Assembly (NCBI GenBank): GCA_020746995.1
Contig: JAGPXD010000002.1
Span: 2,170,001 to 2,234,000, forward strand
Length of the DNA: 64,000 nt
Reading direction: 5' to 3'
DNA from: Plectosphaerella cucumerina
Lineage: Eukaryota; Ascomycota; Sordariomycetes; Glomerellales; Plectosphaerellaceae
Below, piece by piece: positions 32,658 to 44,188 of this stretch. The notes beneath the pieces are model-generated. The model saw nothing but the letters and a program-made list of their open reading frames with translations, was not told the DNA's origin and did not search any database. Position 1 is the stretch's first letter. Each line of letters opens with the position of its first letter. A program made the translations under genes and the position numbers.

Positions 32658-35600
32658 GGATCATGGCGAGGCGATGTGCTCGATCACCTCGCGCGGGGTC
32701 GAGAACGAGGTCTGTCCTGCAGCCGCTGGGATCTTTTCCGAGCCTCGAAAGCTCCTCGCGAGGAGCCATATTCTCATTCGAAATGCGGATCACGGCTAAA
32801 GCTAGGCTAAAACACATTTCTGGCTGAATTCTGGGGGTGGTCAGGTGCAAAGAAGCCATATGCGTTGTGAACTGCTGGGAGACGCTACTACGAGCCTCTT
32901 GGGACAAGCTGGGCATGTCCGCTCGACCGGAACAACCGCCAGAATGATCCCATTGGGCTTCCTTCTGTTCATGTCGCTTGTGAATGGCTGGAATCGGTCG
33001 GGAGGATCCCTTGTGGCTTCTCCTCGAGCGGTGAGGGGCCATGATGTGCTGCATCAGCCGTCTTTTCCGAGCAGGTGATACCTCAGGGTACCTGTAAGCC
33101 CTCGGTGTACACACAGTACAAGATGGAGCGGCCTGGTGATGGCATCGTATAATAGTATGCCCAGTACCTCTCACTTCGTCATGGGCAGGTGGAAGTGGCG
33201 CATCAATAACAGTTTTGGTCCATGAAGTATGTTTGACACTGGCACATCACCTGATAACCCAGCATTTAAGATCAACTCATGCCCAAATGATCTCGAGATA
33301 CCACCGGGATTCGATCTCCGGGGCCATTCGTGATGACTGGAGCCCCAAGAATGAGAGGGGAGGTACCCGAGGAACAGGACATGTCGTTCGGCTGACATCT
33401 CCCGGCGTCGCCATGCACCCCGTCCCCATGTTTCCCGAGGGTCCCGTCCGACCCCTGCCCAGCCGCCATGAGGCTTGGAAAAGGCTTGTTCCGCCTTCTC
33501 TGGCTGCCAATACCGGGGTACTGCAGGCCGGCAGACATGCCGGGCAGTCGCCGCAAGCACGAGGCAGCCAAAGGGGTGTCTTCGTTTACCGTATGATATG
33601 CGAGGCCCCGCTGACAGGGCACGGGAGGGTGTGCAGGGTACCGGCTAAATGCCCCGCGATGGGTTCTGGCTCTCATCAACATCACTCCGAGTATTGATCT
33701 GAACCCCTAGAATGCGAGGCATGCCTTCGGAGTGGGTGGTCTCATGCCACCATCGCCGCGAGGATTTGCCCGATGAATTTTGCGCGGTTGACGTGGTGCT
33801 GTTGTGTGCCACTGGGCTGGCTCACTGACGCTGTCAAGTCTGGTTCGGACATGATCTCACGCCCGAAGCCGAGGGATCCGAGAGGTCGTGCATTCGTGTT
33901 CGCCACTGGATGGTGGCATCGCGGGTTGAGACCCTTCCAGATGGGTGTGCCGGGACCCCGAAATGTGCCTGCTCGCGCCAGCCTCACTGGGTTCTGCTGA
34001 GATTCTGCATCCCATGGTTGGTGGGAATTCAGGTGTCAGGTGGTAAAGGGCCGACTCCGGATATCTGGCCCTTCTTAGAGCGGCCTTTGAAGCTTGGACC
34101 GAAGAGAGATATCATCCTCGAAGGACTGGCCTGTGTCTGTCAGTCACTGTACCCGGCCGCACCGGTCTTCCGGGACATTAAACAGTCAAGAGAGCTTTCG
34201 AACTTGAAGTTGTCAGATGGACTATGATGCTGACGCAAGGCAGTGTTGTGCCGCGAGAATTCCAAAAGGGCAATGCTTGTCCTCCATTCATATTTTCGCA
34301 AGTACCAGGTAAGGAGCCTTCGTTATTTGTGTGAGCATGTTCAGATCCCGATGAATTCCGAATGACGGTGACCAAACACCAAGATTGAACCGCGGGCATG
34401 GTCAAATATGGCCGGGGAACGGAATTTCTACTCTTGACACATCCTCGTTTCTTCCGACTTGAAGAGGTGACGTTGGTCTGCAGTACCTTGCCAGATAGCT
34501 CCAACGTCGTATGTGGCTTTCTTCAAAATGAATGCCATGATCCCAGCATGAGACAACACACCGTCCTGCGTCAGAATGTCTAGGGTCTTGCTCTTTCCAG
34601 TGAATATTGTGGGTGAAACATTATGGATTAAGAAAGAAGGCAAGATACAGGTATACATGCCCAGATCATTGCCAGCTCCTACTCATGACGACAGCCTGGT
34701 TCTTCGCATCATCTCTCCTCGTGATGAATTACTTCGGACAATAAGTGGCTTCGCCTGGCAGCATCCCCAAGATAGTGAAGTGTAACAGAAGGACATCTTC
34801 AAGTTGCAGCTACTCAGCTGTCAACAACATTTGCGTCTGGTTAGCATCGGTCCTGGTCCCGTCAGTATCTCGATCTCGCAAGATGGCGGGGTACAGATCC
34901 TCGCTTCCCCCCAAGCGACCTCGGGCTGCCTCCACGGAGGGCTTGAGATCCTCGAGAGATGCCCCGCCTCATGTGTCGTGCTCATGACGAGGTGGCTCAT
35001 CATGCCCCAGTAATGTCAGGCAAGGGACACTTTGGTGGGATGTGAGGGCTGCTCGGCGAACCTTCCATCATGTTGTGTGGATACGTGGATGGAATGTAAG
35101 TCTCGATATCCCCCTGCCGCCAGACGACATGTTTGCCAGTGGTGGATTCTGCCTCCGATTGTTGTCGGCAAACTTTGATTACCCCCTTTCATGCGATGCC
35201 GGACATGGGGTCGCACAAACGAGAAGAGGAGGCGGGGGTTGTCTCATCCGCATTATCGTGTCGGGGTCCCCGTCGTCGCCCAAACCCACGAGTATCGAGG
35301 GCCCAGCCCGGTTATCCTATCATGATGATGTTGCCATGCAGACGATACAGGCTGCTTGCGGTCTGTTTAAAATTTCCATCGGCCAAATCTGCGAATCTTC
35401 AGGGGGTTGTCGGCCAACTTCCAGCGCCAGCAGGCAGGAAGACAGACACCAGCGGCCGCCCGGATCGCCCGAACCACCACACGTCGGAGCACATGATCTC
35501 CGGAGATCCGAGACAGAAGGGTCTCAGGCGCTTGGATCTTCAGGGAATCAGGGCCCAAGGTGCCAGACATGCGGCCTCCGCAGGCACGCGCAGCTGCAGT

Positions 35601-36404
35601 CAAGAGGCTGGCTGCCAATGGGACAAGCCCATCCGGGAGGAAAACCCACAGCGTTGGGATCGCCAAGGGCGCCACGTTCCTCGTCTGTTCCTCCGGATGA
35701 CCTAGAAAGCTTCCAGAAGCCTTCCCGGCGGATCTGGCCGAGGCGGCGTGTGGAGGCCCGTTGGCATTGTTCTCCGGGGAACAATGCTAAGGCGCGGGGG
35801 TGATGACGGTCCCGATTCGGCACGTCGACCAACGCAAGGGAGACCAACCGCCCGGTTCGCGCATGCGCTCTGCAGACGCATGGGACAGACCTGCGCAAGC
35901 AGACGTGGTGTCACAATGCCGCAGACAATATGGCGCGCGCCTTGGCCCGCAGTGCTGGGCCTCCCCGTCGACCGTTGCTGGGTATGGCGCCGCATGGGTT
36001 GGGTCTTGTCGGTGAGTGAGGTGTGCTGTCAACTGAAAGAGTGTCGGTGGCGAGGTCGGAGGAGACGAGAAGGTGTGCCAACGGACAGGAATATGGGTTA
36101 GCTCCCTTGCGTTGCATGCGGGAAGGCGCGAGCTGACGCTCCTGCAGATGTGGCTTCCGTTGCCAAGGACACCTGTGTACCCATGCTCCGAAAGGAGCAG
36201 GAGGCAGAAAATCGATATCGGAGGCAGGAGCAACTGACGCACGACAGTCTTGTCACATCGTCTTCATAAACGGGCGTGTTCGCCGCCACGGAATGATGAA
36301 GATGCTCGACATCAGGCGCTCAGCATCCTGTGATCTCTCCCTCTCATACTTCTCCTGGATCTCTCCTGAGTCTTCTCTGTGTCCCGTCCTGTCTCGCCAT
36401 CATC
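32658..36404. other. Gene-poor 3.7-kb stretch
   Basis: It lies between two genes transcribed away from each other, so both promoters are here. Open frames such as 33215-33697 and 35042-35803 on the plus strand overlap frames of similar length on the minus strand. They show no domain, signal peptide, or splice-compatible extension. I find no terminal repeats or transposase motifs. It may be regulatory sequence or a decayed gene. Confidence 0.5.
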
Positions 36405-37775
36405 ATGAAGGCTTCGACTCTCTTCGTGCTCCTCGGAGCCTCGACTTCCGTCCTCGCATGCCTCACCGAGCTCGAGAGGCGTGGCATGAGCTCTGATCTC
36501 CATATCCGCCAGGATGGTCCTCCCACCGAAGACCCTGGTGACCTGAACGCCGGCAAGATCCCCATCGGCCAGGGTGACCGCTTCAACAACGGAAAGACCG
36601 CTCCCCGCGGCATCGGCAGCCAGACCAATGCCACTTACGAAACCTTCCTCAGCTCGGCCGAGGTCGAGTCGGCCATGCGCGGCCTCGCCAAGGAGTTCAA
36701 GAACGTCGAAGTTTTTGACACTCCCTACAAGACTTTCGAGAACCGTACAGTTCGTGGCATCAAGATCGCTGGCAAGAAGTCCAACCCCAAGAACAACAAG
36801 GGCTACGCTGTCCTCCTCCAGGGTGGAATCCATCCCCGCGAGCGCGGCAGCACCGACCACCTCATCTACTTCGTCTCCGACCTTCTCTGGGCCAGCAGGG
36901 AGAAGAAGGGACTCACCTACGGTGGCATGAAGTACTCCGCCAACGAGGTCCAAGCTGCCCTTGACCTTGGCCTCGTCGTCCTCCCCGCCCTCAACCCCGA
37001 CGGCTCTGTCTTCGACCAGCAGACCAACTCGTGCTGGCGCAAGAACCGCAATACCGATGATGCCACCCCCGACAACTTTTTCTCCGTCGGCGTCGATCTG
37101 AACCGCAATTTCGACTCAGCCTGGAACGTAACGCAGCTCATTGCTCCAGGGGCCATATATCCCGGAATACTCGCCCCTGGCTCCCCGACCTACGGCGGTA
37201 GGGGCCCCTCCTCCGAGCCCGAGACCAAGAATGTGCGGTGGACTCTCGACAACTTCCCCGACATTGGCTGGTTTGCCGACACCCACTCCGTCGCCCAGGT
37301 AGTCGGGTACGGCCGATGCACCGACTCGGTCCAGACCATCGACAAGTCGATGAACTGGCGCAACCCAGCCTACGATGGTGTCCGTGGATATGTTCCAGAC
37401 AGGCCGTCCGAGGGCATATACTACAAGGAGCACATGGACCGGGAGGACTTGAAGGTTGTGCTCTACGCAGCAGGCCGCGTCGCCGCCACCATGACCGAGG
37501 CCAACGAGGATGATTATTCGACATTTACTGCCATTGAGCTTCCTGTTTTTGGAAAAGGATACTCTTCTGGGTGCTCCATTGACTACGTCTACGACCGTCA
37601 CATTCTGGACAAGAAGAAGAAGAAGGTTCATGGGATCGCCGTCGAATTCGGAGTTGATCAGCCAGAGCGCTCGCCGTGCATGTTTTATCCCTCCGTCCAG
37701 ATCTACAATCTCGATATGAGCAGCGTTGGCGCTGCCTACACCACCTACCTCTTGGTCGCCGCGGGCATCTACTGA
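36405..37775 (+). CDS. Secreted M14-family zinc carboxypeptidase
   Basis: A 456-aa single-exon protein. The signal peptide is MKASTLFVLLGASTSVLAC; the in-frame ATG at 36330 would put 25 residues ahead of it and is less likely. A propeptide-like segment runs to about residue 75. Zinc ligands His143 and Glu146 are in GGIHPRERGS. NPDG follows, then VDLNRNFD containing the Asn-Arg substrate-carboxylate site. The third zinc His is in ADTHS, and the catalytic Glu is in AVEFG. Cys pairs near CWRKN, GRCTDS, GCSI and PCMF could form disulphides. It is a secreted exopeptidase, presumably for nutrient release. It is not a recent duplicate of the M14 gene at 16024. Confidence 0.93.
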   Translation: MKASTLFVLLGASTSVLACLTELERRGMSSDLHIRQDGPPTEDPGDLNAGKIPIGQGDRFNNGKTAPRGIGSQTNATYETFLSSAEVESAMRGLAKEFKNVEVFDTPYKTFENRTVRGIKIAGKKSNPKNNKGYAVLLQGGIHPRERGSTDHLIYFVSDLLWASREKKGLTYGGMKYSANEVQAALDLGLVVLPALNPDGSVFDQQTNSCWRKNRNTDDATPDNFFSVGVDLNRNFDSAWNVTQLIAPGAIYPGILAPGSPTYGGRGPSSEPETKNVRWTLDNFPDIGWFADTHSVAQVVGYGRCTDSVQTIDKSMNWRNPAYDGVRGYVPDRPSEGIYYKEHMDREDLKVVLYAAGRVAATMTEANEDDYSTFTAIELPVFGKGYSSGCSIDYVYDRHILDKKKKKVHGIAVEFGVDQPERSPCMFYPSVQIYNLDMSSVGAAYTTYLLVAAGIY

Positions 37776-38280
37776 GAGTAGCCGCAGTAGAAACTTTGGA
37801 AAGAGGGAGCAGACGGGCTGACTTGGGGTGGTCTGTTGGCGAACAAGCGGGACGGTGACTGTCGGGGCAGGCAGTGGGTGGATTGAAGGAGACCAGTGTG
37901 TCGAAGAGATGAAGTGCAATGGAATAGACAGTACATGATGAATGAGAAAATACGGCAATGCAGTTGACGATTCAAGACCGCCTGCCGTCGCCATGCGGGA
38001 TGGTGATGCAACAGGTCAAGTCAGTGACTTGGGAGGCATTCTGGTATCGCAAGATGTCTTGATTTCATCTCCGTATCAGCCCTTCGCCAACAACTCCAGT
38101 ACAAAAGCCAAAGCCAGACGGCAAACTCCATCCTGTACACATCTTTCGTATGGGCGTCAATCTGAACCTTTCCCAGCGAATGTAAACAACCATGCGCCAG
38201 TGTCAGATAGAAAACACAGAAACGCCGAATCGAATCGGCGCAAATCCGTACACAGCCTGCTCGTTCGTCCAACGGGACAG
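37776..38280. other. Intergenic between convergent genes
   Basis: About 500 bp between the carboxypeptidase stop and the dynamin-like stop. No gene recognised. Confidence 0.5.
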
Positions 38281-41200
38281 CTACACCTCATCCATGGCAC
38301 TGTCGCCAACGCTCTCGGCCTGCGGAGGGAAATACTGACGAGCAGGCGAGGGCTCAGCCTCGCCAGCCTCCATCTCAAGCTCGTGGATGGAAGCCTCGGC
38401 CTTGCGCAGCTTGTCGGCGATGGTCTTGAGGTGCTCCCTGCGCTTGGCGGTGGCATCATCTTCGTCCATGAGACTGCGGCACGCGGCGGAGGCACCCTCT
38501 CCTATGAGGCCGAGCTTCTCCTCGAGGTAGCAGTCGAGGTTTTCGACGATGCGGGGGAACATCCTGGAGATTATGGAGAGAGCCGCCGTGTCGGAGAAGC
38601 GGAGGGCGGCGAGGCGGTAGTAGCCACGGACATCTGTCAGAGTTAGTGAGGATTCAAGAAGTGAAAGGAAGGGGATGACTTACAGGCCGCCACCTTGATT
38701 TCCTCCTCGAAGGAATCGGGGCCCAGCTTGGAAGTCTGCTGCGGCATGCTGTTCTCCTCGGCCTTGCGCTCGTCGGGAGTCATGCGGTCCCAATCCTTGA
38801 ATGGCGAGCCTTCGATACCAGTGAAGGCCTTCCATCTCATGTGGTGCCGGTAGCGCGACATGAGACGGCCTTCCACCTTGCGGTACTCATCCAGAGATTC
38901 CAAGTTCATCGTGTACAGCTGGTACGCCTCCATGTTGAATATCTCGTGGAGGAACGTCAGAGCGTCGTCGCGGTACTCGTCCAGAAAAAGCTTCATGTTG
39001 GACTTGGCCTGCTTGAAGACGAGCCGGCGCTTCATCTTGCTGAAGGCATCTTCCAGGGCTGAGTTGATGATGCGCTGGAGGAGCTGCGTTGTTGCTCTGA
39101 GGAATACGTCCATGGGACGGTTCCAGTGGGCGACTGACTCCTTGCACAGGTCTCGATACACCTCCTCAGGGACGATGCCTGCGGTGCCGGGCTTCGTCTT
39201 GAACTTGATATCGTCGCGAATCTGGCCAATGGTGCGGAAGCCGCGGCCCAGAGTCTGGAACTGGTCAAAAGGAGGCGGCAGGCGAGACTTGCGCGGGGGT
39301 TGAGACACAGGCCTGGGCATGGGCGCCGGCATGGGAATGGGCGCGACGGTCTCCTCCCTCTTGAAGCTGTTGTGCCCTGGAGTTACCGGGAGGCTGCCGT
39401 TTCGACCGACGGGAACCCCGTTGGGCCGGGACCTTTTGCCAGGAGTAGGGTGCTCCATCGGTATAGAGCGCTTACGATTGTGCGGCGTAGATGCGGTCGA
39501 GTCGTTATCATCGTCCGAGATCTCGATTACGCTGTCGCTCGCGTCCCTGAGCGTGAACTTGGGCTTGGTCTCGACGAGACACTTCTGGAAACCGTCCGCC
39601 AGAATGTTGAACTCGGAAGAGAACTCGTTGCCCCTGAGCTTGTCCTTGACGACGGACGAGAAGTCGCGAAGGCTTTTGCGGACTTCATACTCGACATTGT
39701 CAGGAAGCTCCGGGAGGTTTCCGAGCTTCCGTTGGGTTTCCTTCAGAGTTGATTGGACCTTGGTCTTGATCTTCGGGAGGCTGAAGAAACGTCAGCTTTG
39801 CTCGGTAAACAACTTGAGATGGGCACTGACTTTGTCGCAAAGGCCTCGCCCAGCTTTTCGGACAGAGCAGCCTTGAGGCGCTCGACACCACATCGATCCT
39901 GGTACTGCAGGAACTCAGCCGGCCACCTCTCGTGCCCGCCTTCTCCAAATAGGGCCTCCTCCCATCGCGGCTGGTCCTCGAGAGCGTGATCCGTAGACCG
40001 AGAGGTGATGAAGTATCCGTGACCGATGCCGTGACGCTCACCCCGTAGCATAGCCAGCCACTGGGAGTGACTACCCTCAGCAGGGAGCAGATCCGCCTTT
40101 GTCATGACGCCGATGGTGCGGTCCTTGGCGTTGACCTCGCGGATGATGGAAAGCGTCGACGAGGTCTCGGGGTCTGCGTTCATCGGAACGGCCCAGATGA
40201 TCAAGGCATCGGAGCGACTGATGTGCTCGCGAGCGAGGTTCTCGACAACCTGGACGAGATACTCATCCTCTTCCTGTGCTGAGTTCCGGAAGATGCCTGG
40301 AAGGTCGTAAAAGGATAGATCTGGAAGTTCAGGACCCTTGATCTCCAGGGCGACAGTGTTGGGGCTAAACTTGGCAGCGGTTTCCTCGGCAGCTTGAGCG
40401 AGGTTTCGGGCTCGGTGACCGGTACCGGGAACGAAGTGATCGGGGTTCTGACCATGGTTCAAGATGGCGACTTGAGCCCAGCGAAGAACGGTCTCGATGT
40501 CGTCCTTGTTGCTATCGTAAATGGTCTTGAAATCCTTGACCTCGCGGTTCTGAGGGACCCAGGGAGGGAACGGGTTGTCCTCGGTCACATCCTTGCGGGT
40601 GATGTGGTCGTGTTCGGGAGGCTGGAAAGAGTAGTCCAGCTGAAGAGAGACGCGACAAGACCACTCGTCGTGGCGAGAGACGCGAATATGAATTGGGCAC
40701 CTGGTGCAGACACCCTCGCTCCGGGGCAGGTTGAGGCCGGCCAAGCCCGACATCAGGCTCGATTTTCCTGCCGACTGGTCACCGACGAGGACCAGGCTGG
40801 GCAGCGAGACGATGTGTTCGACTCCGAGTTGCTGAAGCTCGCCCAGAGTGTCGTTGCAAGCCTTGAGCTTCGCACCAATGTCGCGAAACGAGCCATCGAA
40901 GAACGAGTCGCCCTGGCTGTTGCCGTTGCCGTTGGCAGGGTTCAATGCGGGCGGCGCCATGCCTCGATTGCGAAGCTCGAGCAGGACAGGCTCACTGTCA
41001 TCCGCTGTTCTGATGGTTGGGGCCATGCGAGATGCAGCCGGGCGGCTTTGGGTTGGCGGAGCTGAAGATGGTGAGTGTTGGGGCCTGGTGAGGTGAGAGA
41101 GGGTATCAACTTACGTCCTTCAGACCTAATGAAGGATTCGTTCACCGATGGGGCGGCCCAGGTTTCGGAAGGCGGGATACTTAGTCCAGCAAAAGTATGC

Positions 41201-41322
41201 GTGACCGTTGGTGGGGCTGGGAATCGAGGTGGCATTGCTGGGAATGCCGTGGTAGGGTCAGAGGAAAGGGAAGATGAGGATGGAGAGGGTTGCCACTCTT
41301 GCTTCACAGCGGCGGCGGCCAT
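38281..41322 (-). CDS. Dynamin-family GTPase with acidic SIM-like motif and NLS-like motif
   Basis: A large GTPase of 962 aa. Exons are 41322-41115, 41061-39831, 39780-38684 and 38633-38281; introns are 41062-41114, 39781-39830 and 38634-38683. The first about 80 residues are disordered. The GTPase domain follows with P-loop GDQSAGKSS (from about residue 163), DLPGI and TKAD, then the dynamin stalk and a C-terminal GED-like helix region. It is not one of the canonical Vps1 or Dnm1 types: it has a long divergent middle insert. In that insert is VIEISDDDND, matching an acidic SUMO-interacting motif, followed by two basic clusters, NRKRS and GKRSRP, spaced like a bipartite nuclear signal. Fungi have several uncharacterised dynamin-like proteins of this kind. 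Nuclear or SUMO-linked function is inference. Confidence 0.87.
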
Positions 41323-42419
41323 GGTGAAGGTTATAAGTGGTTAATGGGGAAGCTGCCAGAGTATTGAGGCAAGGCCCCAGGGAAATCGGCCAGGCGCCGA
41401 ATTTATGCAGCAGAATAATGGAAGGGTACTGGGGATGGATAGAAGCCTGACGGATCTGGGGAGAGAAACTGATCTGGTGGACGTTTGAGTTGGGAACACA
41501 AAGAGATGGGAGCTGCCTGTTGCTGGGCAGGACAAGGGAAGAAGCAGGTATTTAGCCTGCAGCTGGAGGTGAGTGGGAGGTTGTGGTGGATGAAGGAGAG
41601 AGTGCCGGGCCACGGGAAAAAGAGCTTTCGCAGGCAGGCAGCTCAGACAAGTCGCCCTGGGGGAAGACATGAACCTCCAAGTTGTCTCGCCGATTGTTCA
41701 TCGCTGTTGAAAAGGTACAATAGGAGGTTTCTCTTGACCAACATTCAAAGTTCCAGATTGCAAATAAATGCTATCTTTGACAGCTCATAGTCCTCTGATA
41801 CCATCCTCAAATGTCTTTTGGAGAGTTGCAGGCAATCGAAGCCTTGGGTATGTGGCCTGCTTCGACCTGCCAGGCCACCTCTTGTACCCCCTATCGCAGA
41901 ATATTGGAACCCCGTGAAGACAACGTGAAGTCTGGTGTTGCTTCTGGAGCCAGGGGTCGACGCAACGGCTGGAAATCGAGTGGCTGGCATTTGCCCCCCT
42001 GGCCCCTGGACCCGCCCACGCGGCTTGGCCCCTGCATCTCGAAGCACACCGAGAGCTCTCGGTGAAGACACCCCGCCAATGTCACCGCGTTCCTGTCCCG
42101 CCAGCGCCCGTTGGCCTGCTAGCGCCCCTCGTGGCCTCTTCCAACCAATAGAGGGATACTTCAGCGTCCCACCATGGCGCCCGTTGATCCCAAGGTCCTT
42201 TCGTAGCAGCTGGAGCGAGGGGCCAAGCTTGCTGCCACCGCTTGTTTCCCCCTTCGACCCTCCTGCATCTATCCAGCGGCTCGCGAGAATCTCCACGGCA
42301 TCGTCTCGAGTCGTTTTCGGAAGCCACATCAAGTCCTTCCGTCAATCCTCCGCCCTCCCCGGACGCCTCCCCGCAGACTCGACCCTCCCCTCCCCCTCAA
42401 CTGCCGGCAGCTTTCAACC
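41323..42419. other. Divergent promoter region, dynamin-like and GMPPA-like genes
   Basis: About 1.1 kb between two head-to-head genes. The part before the GMPPA-like ATG (42320-42415) is CT-rich. No other gene recognised. Confidence 0.5.
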
Positions 42420-43882
42420 ATGTCCCTGCAGGTCCCCTTCCGCGGCAAGTCCGCCCAGGAAGCCACCACCAAGGCCGTCATCCTGGTACCGACCCCTATC
42501 CCCCAAGCCTCACCTTCCAAAGACACAACGCTGACTGTACCCCCTCCAGGTCGGCGGCCCCTCTCGCGGCACCCGATTCCGCCCTCTCAGTCTCGATGTG
42601 CCCAAGCCCCTTTTCGAGGTCGCCGGCCACCCGATCATCTGGCACTGCCTGGCGGCTCTCGACCGCATCCCCAACAAGCAGATCTCCGAGGTGCTCATCA
42701 TCGGCTACTACGATGAGACGGTGTTCCGCGACTTCATCAAGGACTCGACCAAGGAGTTCCCCGGCCTGGCCATCAAGTACCTGCGCGAGTACGAGGCCCT
42801 GGGCACCGCCGGCGGCCTGTACCACTTCCGCGACGCCATCCTCAAGGGCCGCCCCGAGCGCCTCTTCGTCCTCAACGCCGACGTGTGCTGCTCCTTCCCC
42901 CTGGGCGAGATGCTCCGCCTCTTCACCGAGAAGGACGCCGAGGCCGTCATCCTCGGCACGCGCGTGTCCGACGACGCCGCCAAGAACTTTGGCTGCATCG
43001 TCAGCGACGCCCACACCCGCCGCGTGCTGCACTACGTCGAGAAGCCCGAGAGCCACATCTCCAACCTGATCAACTGCGGCGTCTACCTCTTCTCCACCGA
43101 CGCAATCTTCCCCTCCATCAAGACGGCCATCAAGCGCCGCGCCGACCGCCCCAGCCGCCTCGCCTCGTACCCCTCGTCCGAGAACCTCGAGAACAGCTAC
43201 ATCTTCACCAACGACAACGATGACGACGACGAGGCCAACAAGCAGGTCATCCGCCTCGAGCAGGACATCCTCTCCGACATGGCCGACACCAAGCACTTCT
43301 TCGTCTACGAGACAAAGGACTTCTGGCGCCAGATCAAGACCGCCGGCTCCGCCGTCCCCGCCAACGCCCTCTACCTCCTCAAGGCCTGGCAGCAGGGCTC
43401 CGACGAGCTGGCCAAGCCCAGCGCCAACATCATCCCCCCCGTCTTCATCCACCCCACCGCCAGCGTCGACCCGACCGCCAAGCTCGGCCCCAACGTCTCC
43501 ATCGGCCCCCGCGTCACCATCGGCCCCGGCGTGCGCGTCAAGGAGTCGGTCGTCCTCGAGGACTCGGAGATCAAGCACGACGCCTGCGTCCTCTACTCCA
43601 TCATCGGCTGGGGCAGCCGCGTCGGCGCCTGGGCCCGCGTCGAGGGCACCCCGACCCCGGTCAACAGCCACACCACGAGCATCATCAAGAACGGCGTCAA
43701 GGTCCAGAGCATCACCATTCTGGGCAAGGACTGCGGCGTCGGCGATGAGGTTCGCGTGCAGAACTGCGTCTGCCTGCCGTACAAGGAGCTGAAGAGGGTG
43801 GGTCCCCCTTCCCCGGAGGACGTTTGTAGTAACTACCTGCTAACACTTATCCCAGGACGTGTCCAACGAGGTCATCATGTGA
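42420..43882 (+). CDS. Mannose-1-phosphate guanylyltransferase alpha-like protein (GMPPA type)
   Basis: A 446-aa sugar nucleotidyltransferase family protein. Exons are 42420-42485, 42550-43797 and 43856-43882; introns are 42486-42549 and 43798-43855. The nucleotide-binding loop is GGPSRGTRFRPLS followed by VPKPLFEVAG, the pattern of the alpha (GMPPA) subunit rather than the GxGTRLRPLT of the catalytic beta subunit. A C-terminal left-handed beta-helix is visible as hexapeptides (SVDPTAKLGPNVSIGPRVTIGPGVRV). The last exon encodes only DVSNEVIM, the usual conserved end. In animals GMPPA acts as a GDP-mannose-sensing regulator of GMPPB; this is likely the fungal equivalent, supporting glycosylation and wall mannan synthesis. 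An acidic insert (NDNDDDDEANK) is present. Confidence 0.9.
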
Positions 43883-44188
43883 GCGGCATAACCCGCGAGA
43901 CGGGGGATAATGGCAGGAGGAAATGCATTTGGGGTATGGCAAAAGCGTCCCGTTGTTTCTATGCAACCACTTTAGACATGGATCAACTTGATTTGACCGA
44001 TTGGTGTTTCTCACTGCGCGGGAAGTCGCGACCCAGCTCCTTCCCCCGACACATGAGGATGGCTCCTTCCACGACCATCACCACTGATGTTTGATTTCTT
44101 GGCTGCGAGCCTTCACTGACAGACCCAGAAACTCACACATCTTCTCACATCCTCACCATCTAGAATCGAATCTCGAACAGAACTCGCC
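43883..44188. other. Short intergenic
   Basis: 306 bp between the GMPPA-like stop and the next ATG. Too short to encode a helicase domain for the downstream Sec63-like gene. Confidence 0.6.

Noticed and set aside
33295..33320. T-arm-like sequence (GGGATTCGATCTCC) suggesting a tRNA
   Set aside because: The flanks do not form a T stem of the right length, nor any acceptor, D or anticodon stem, on either strand.
33215..35803. Plus-strand frames of 160 and 253 codons in the gene-poor stretch
   Set aside because: Minus-strand frames of similar kind overlap them. There is no domain, signal peptide or splice-consistent continuation.
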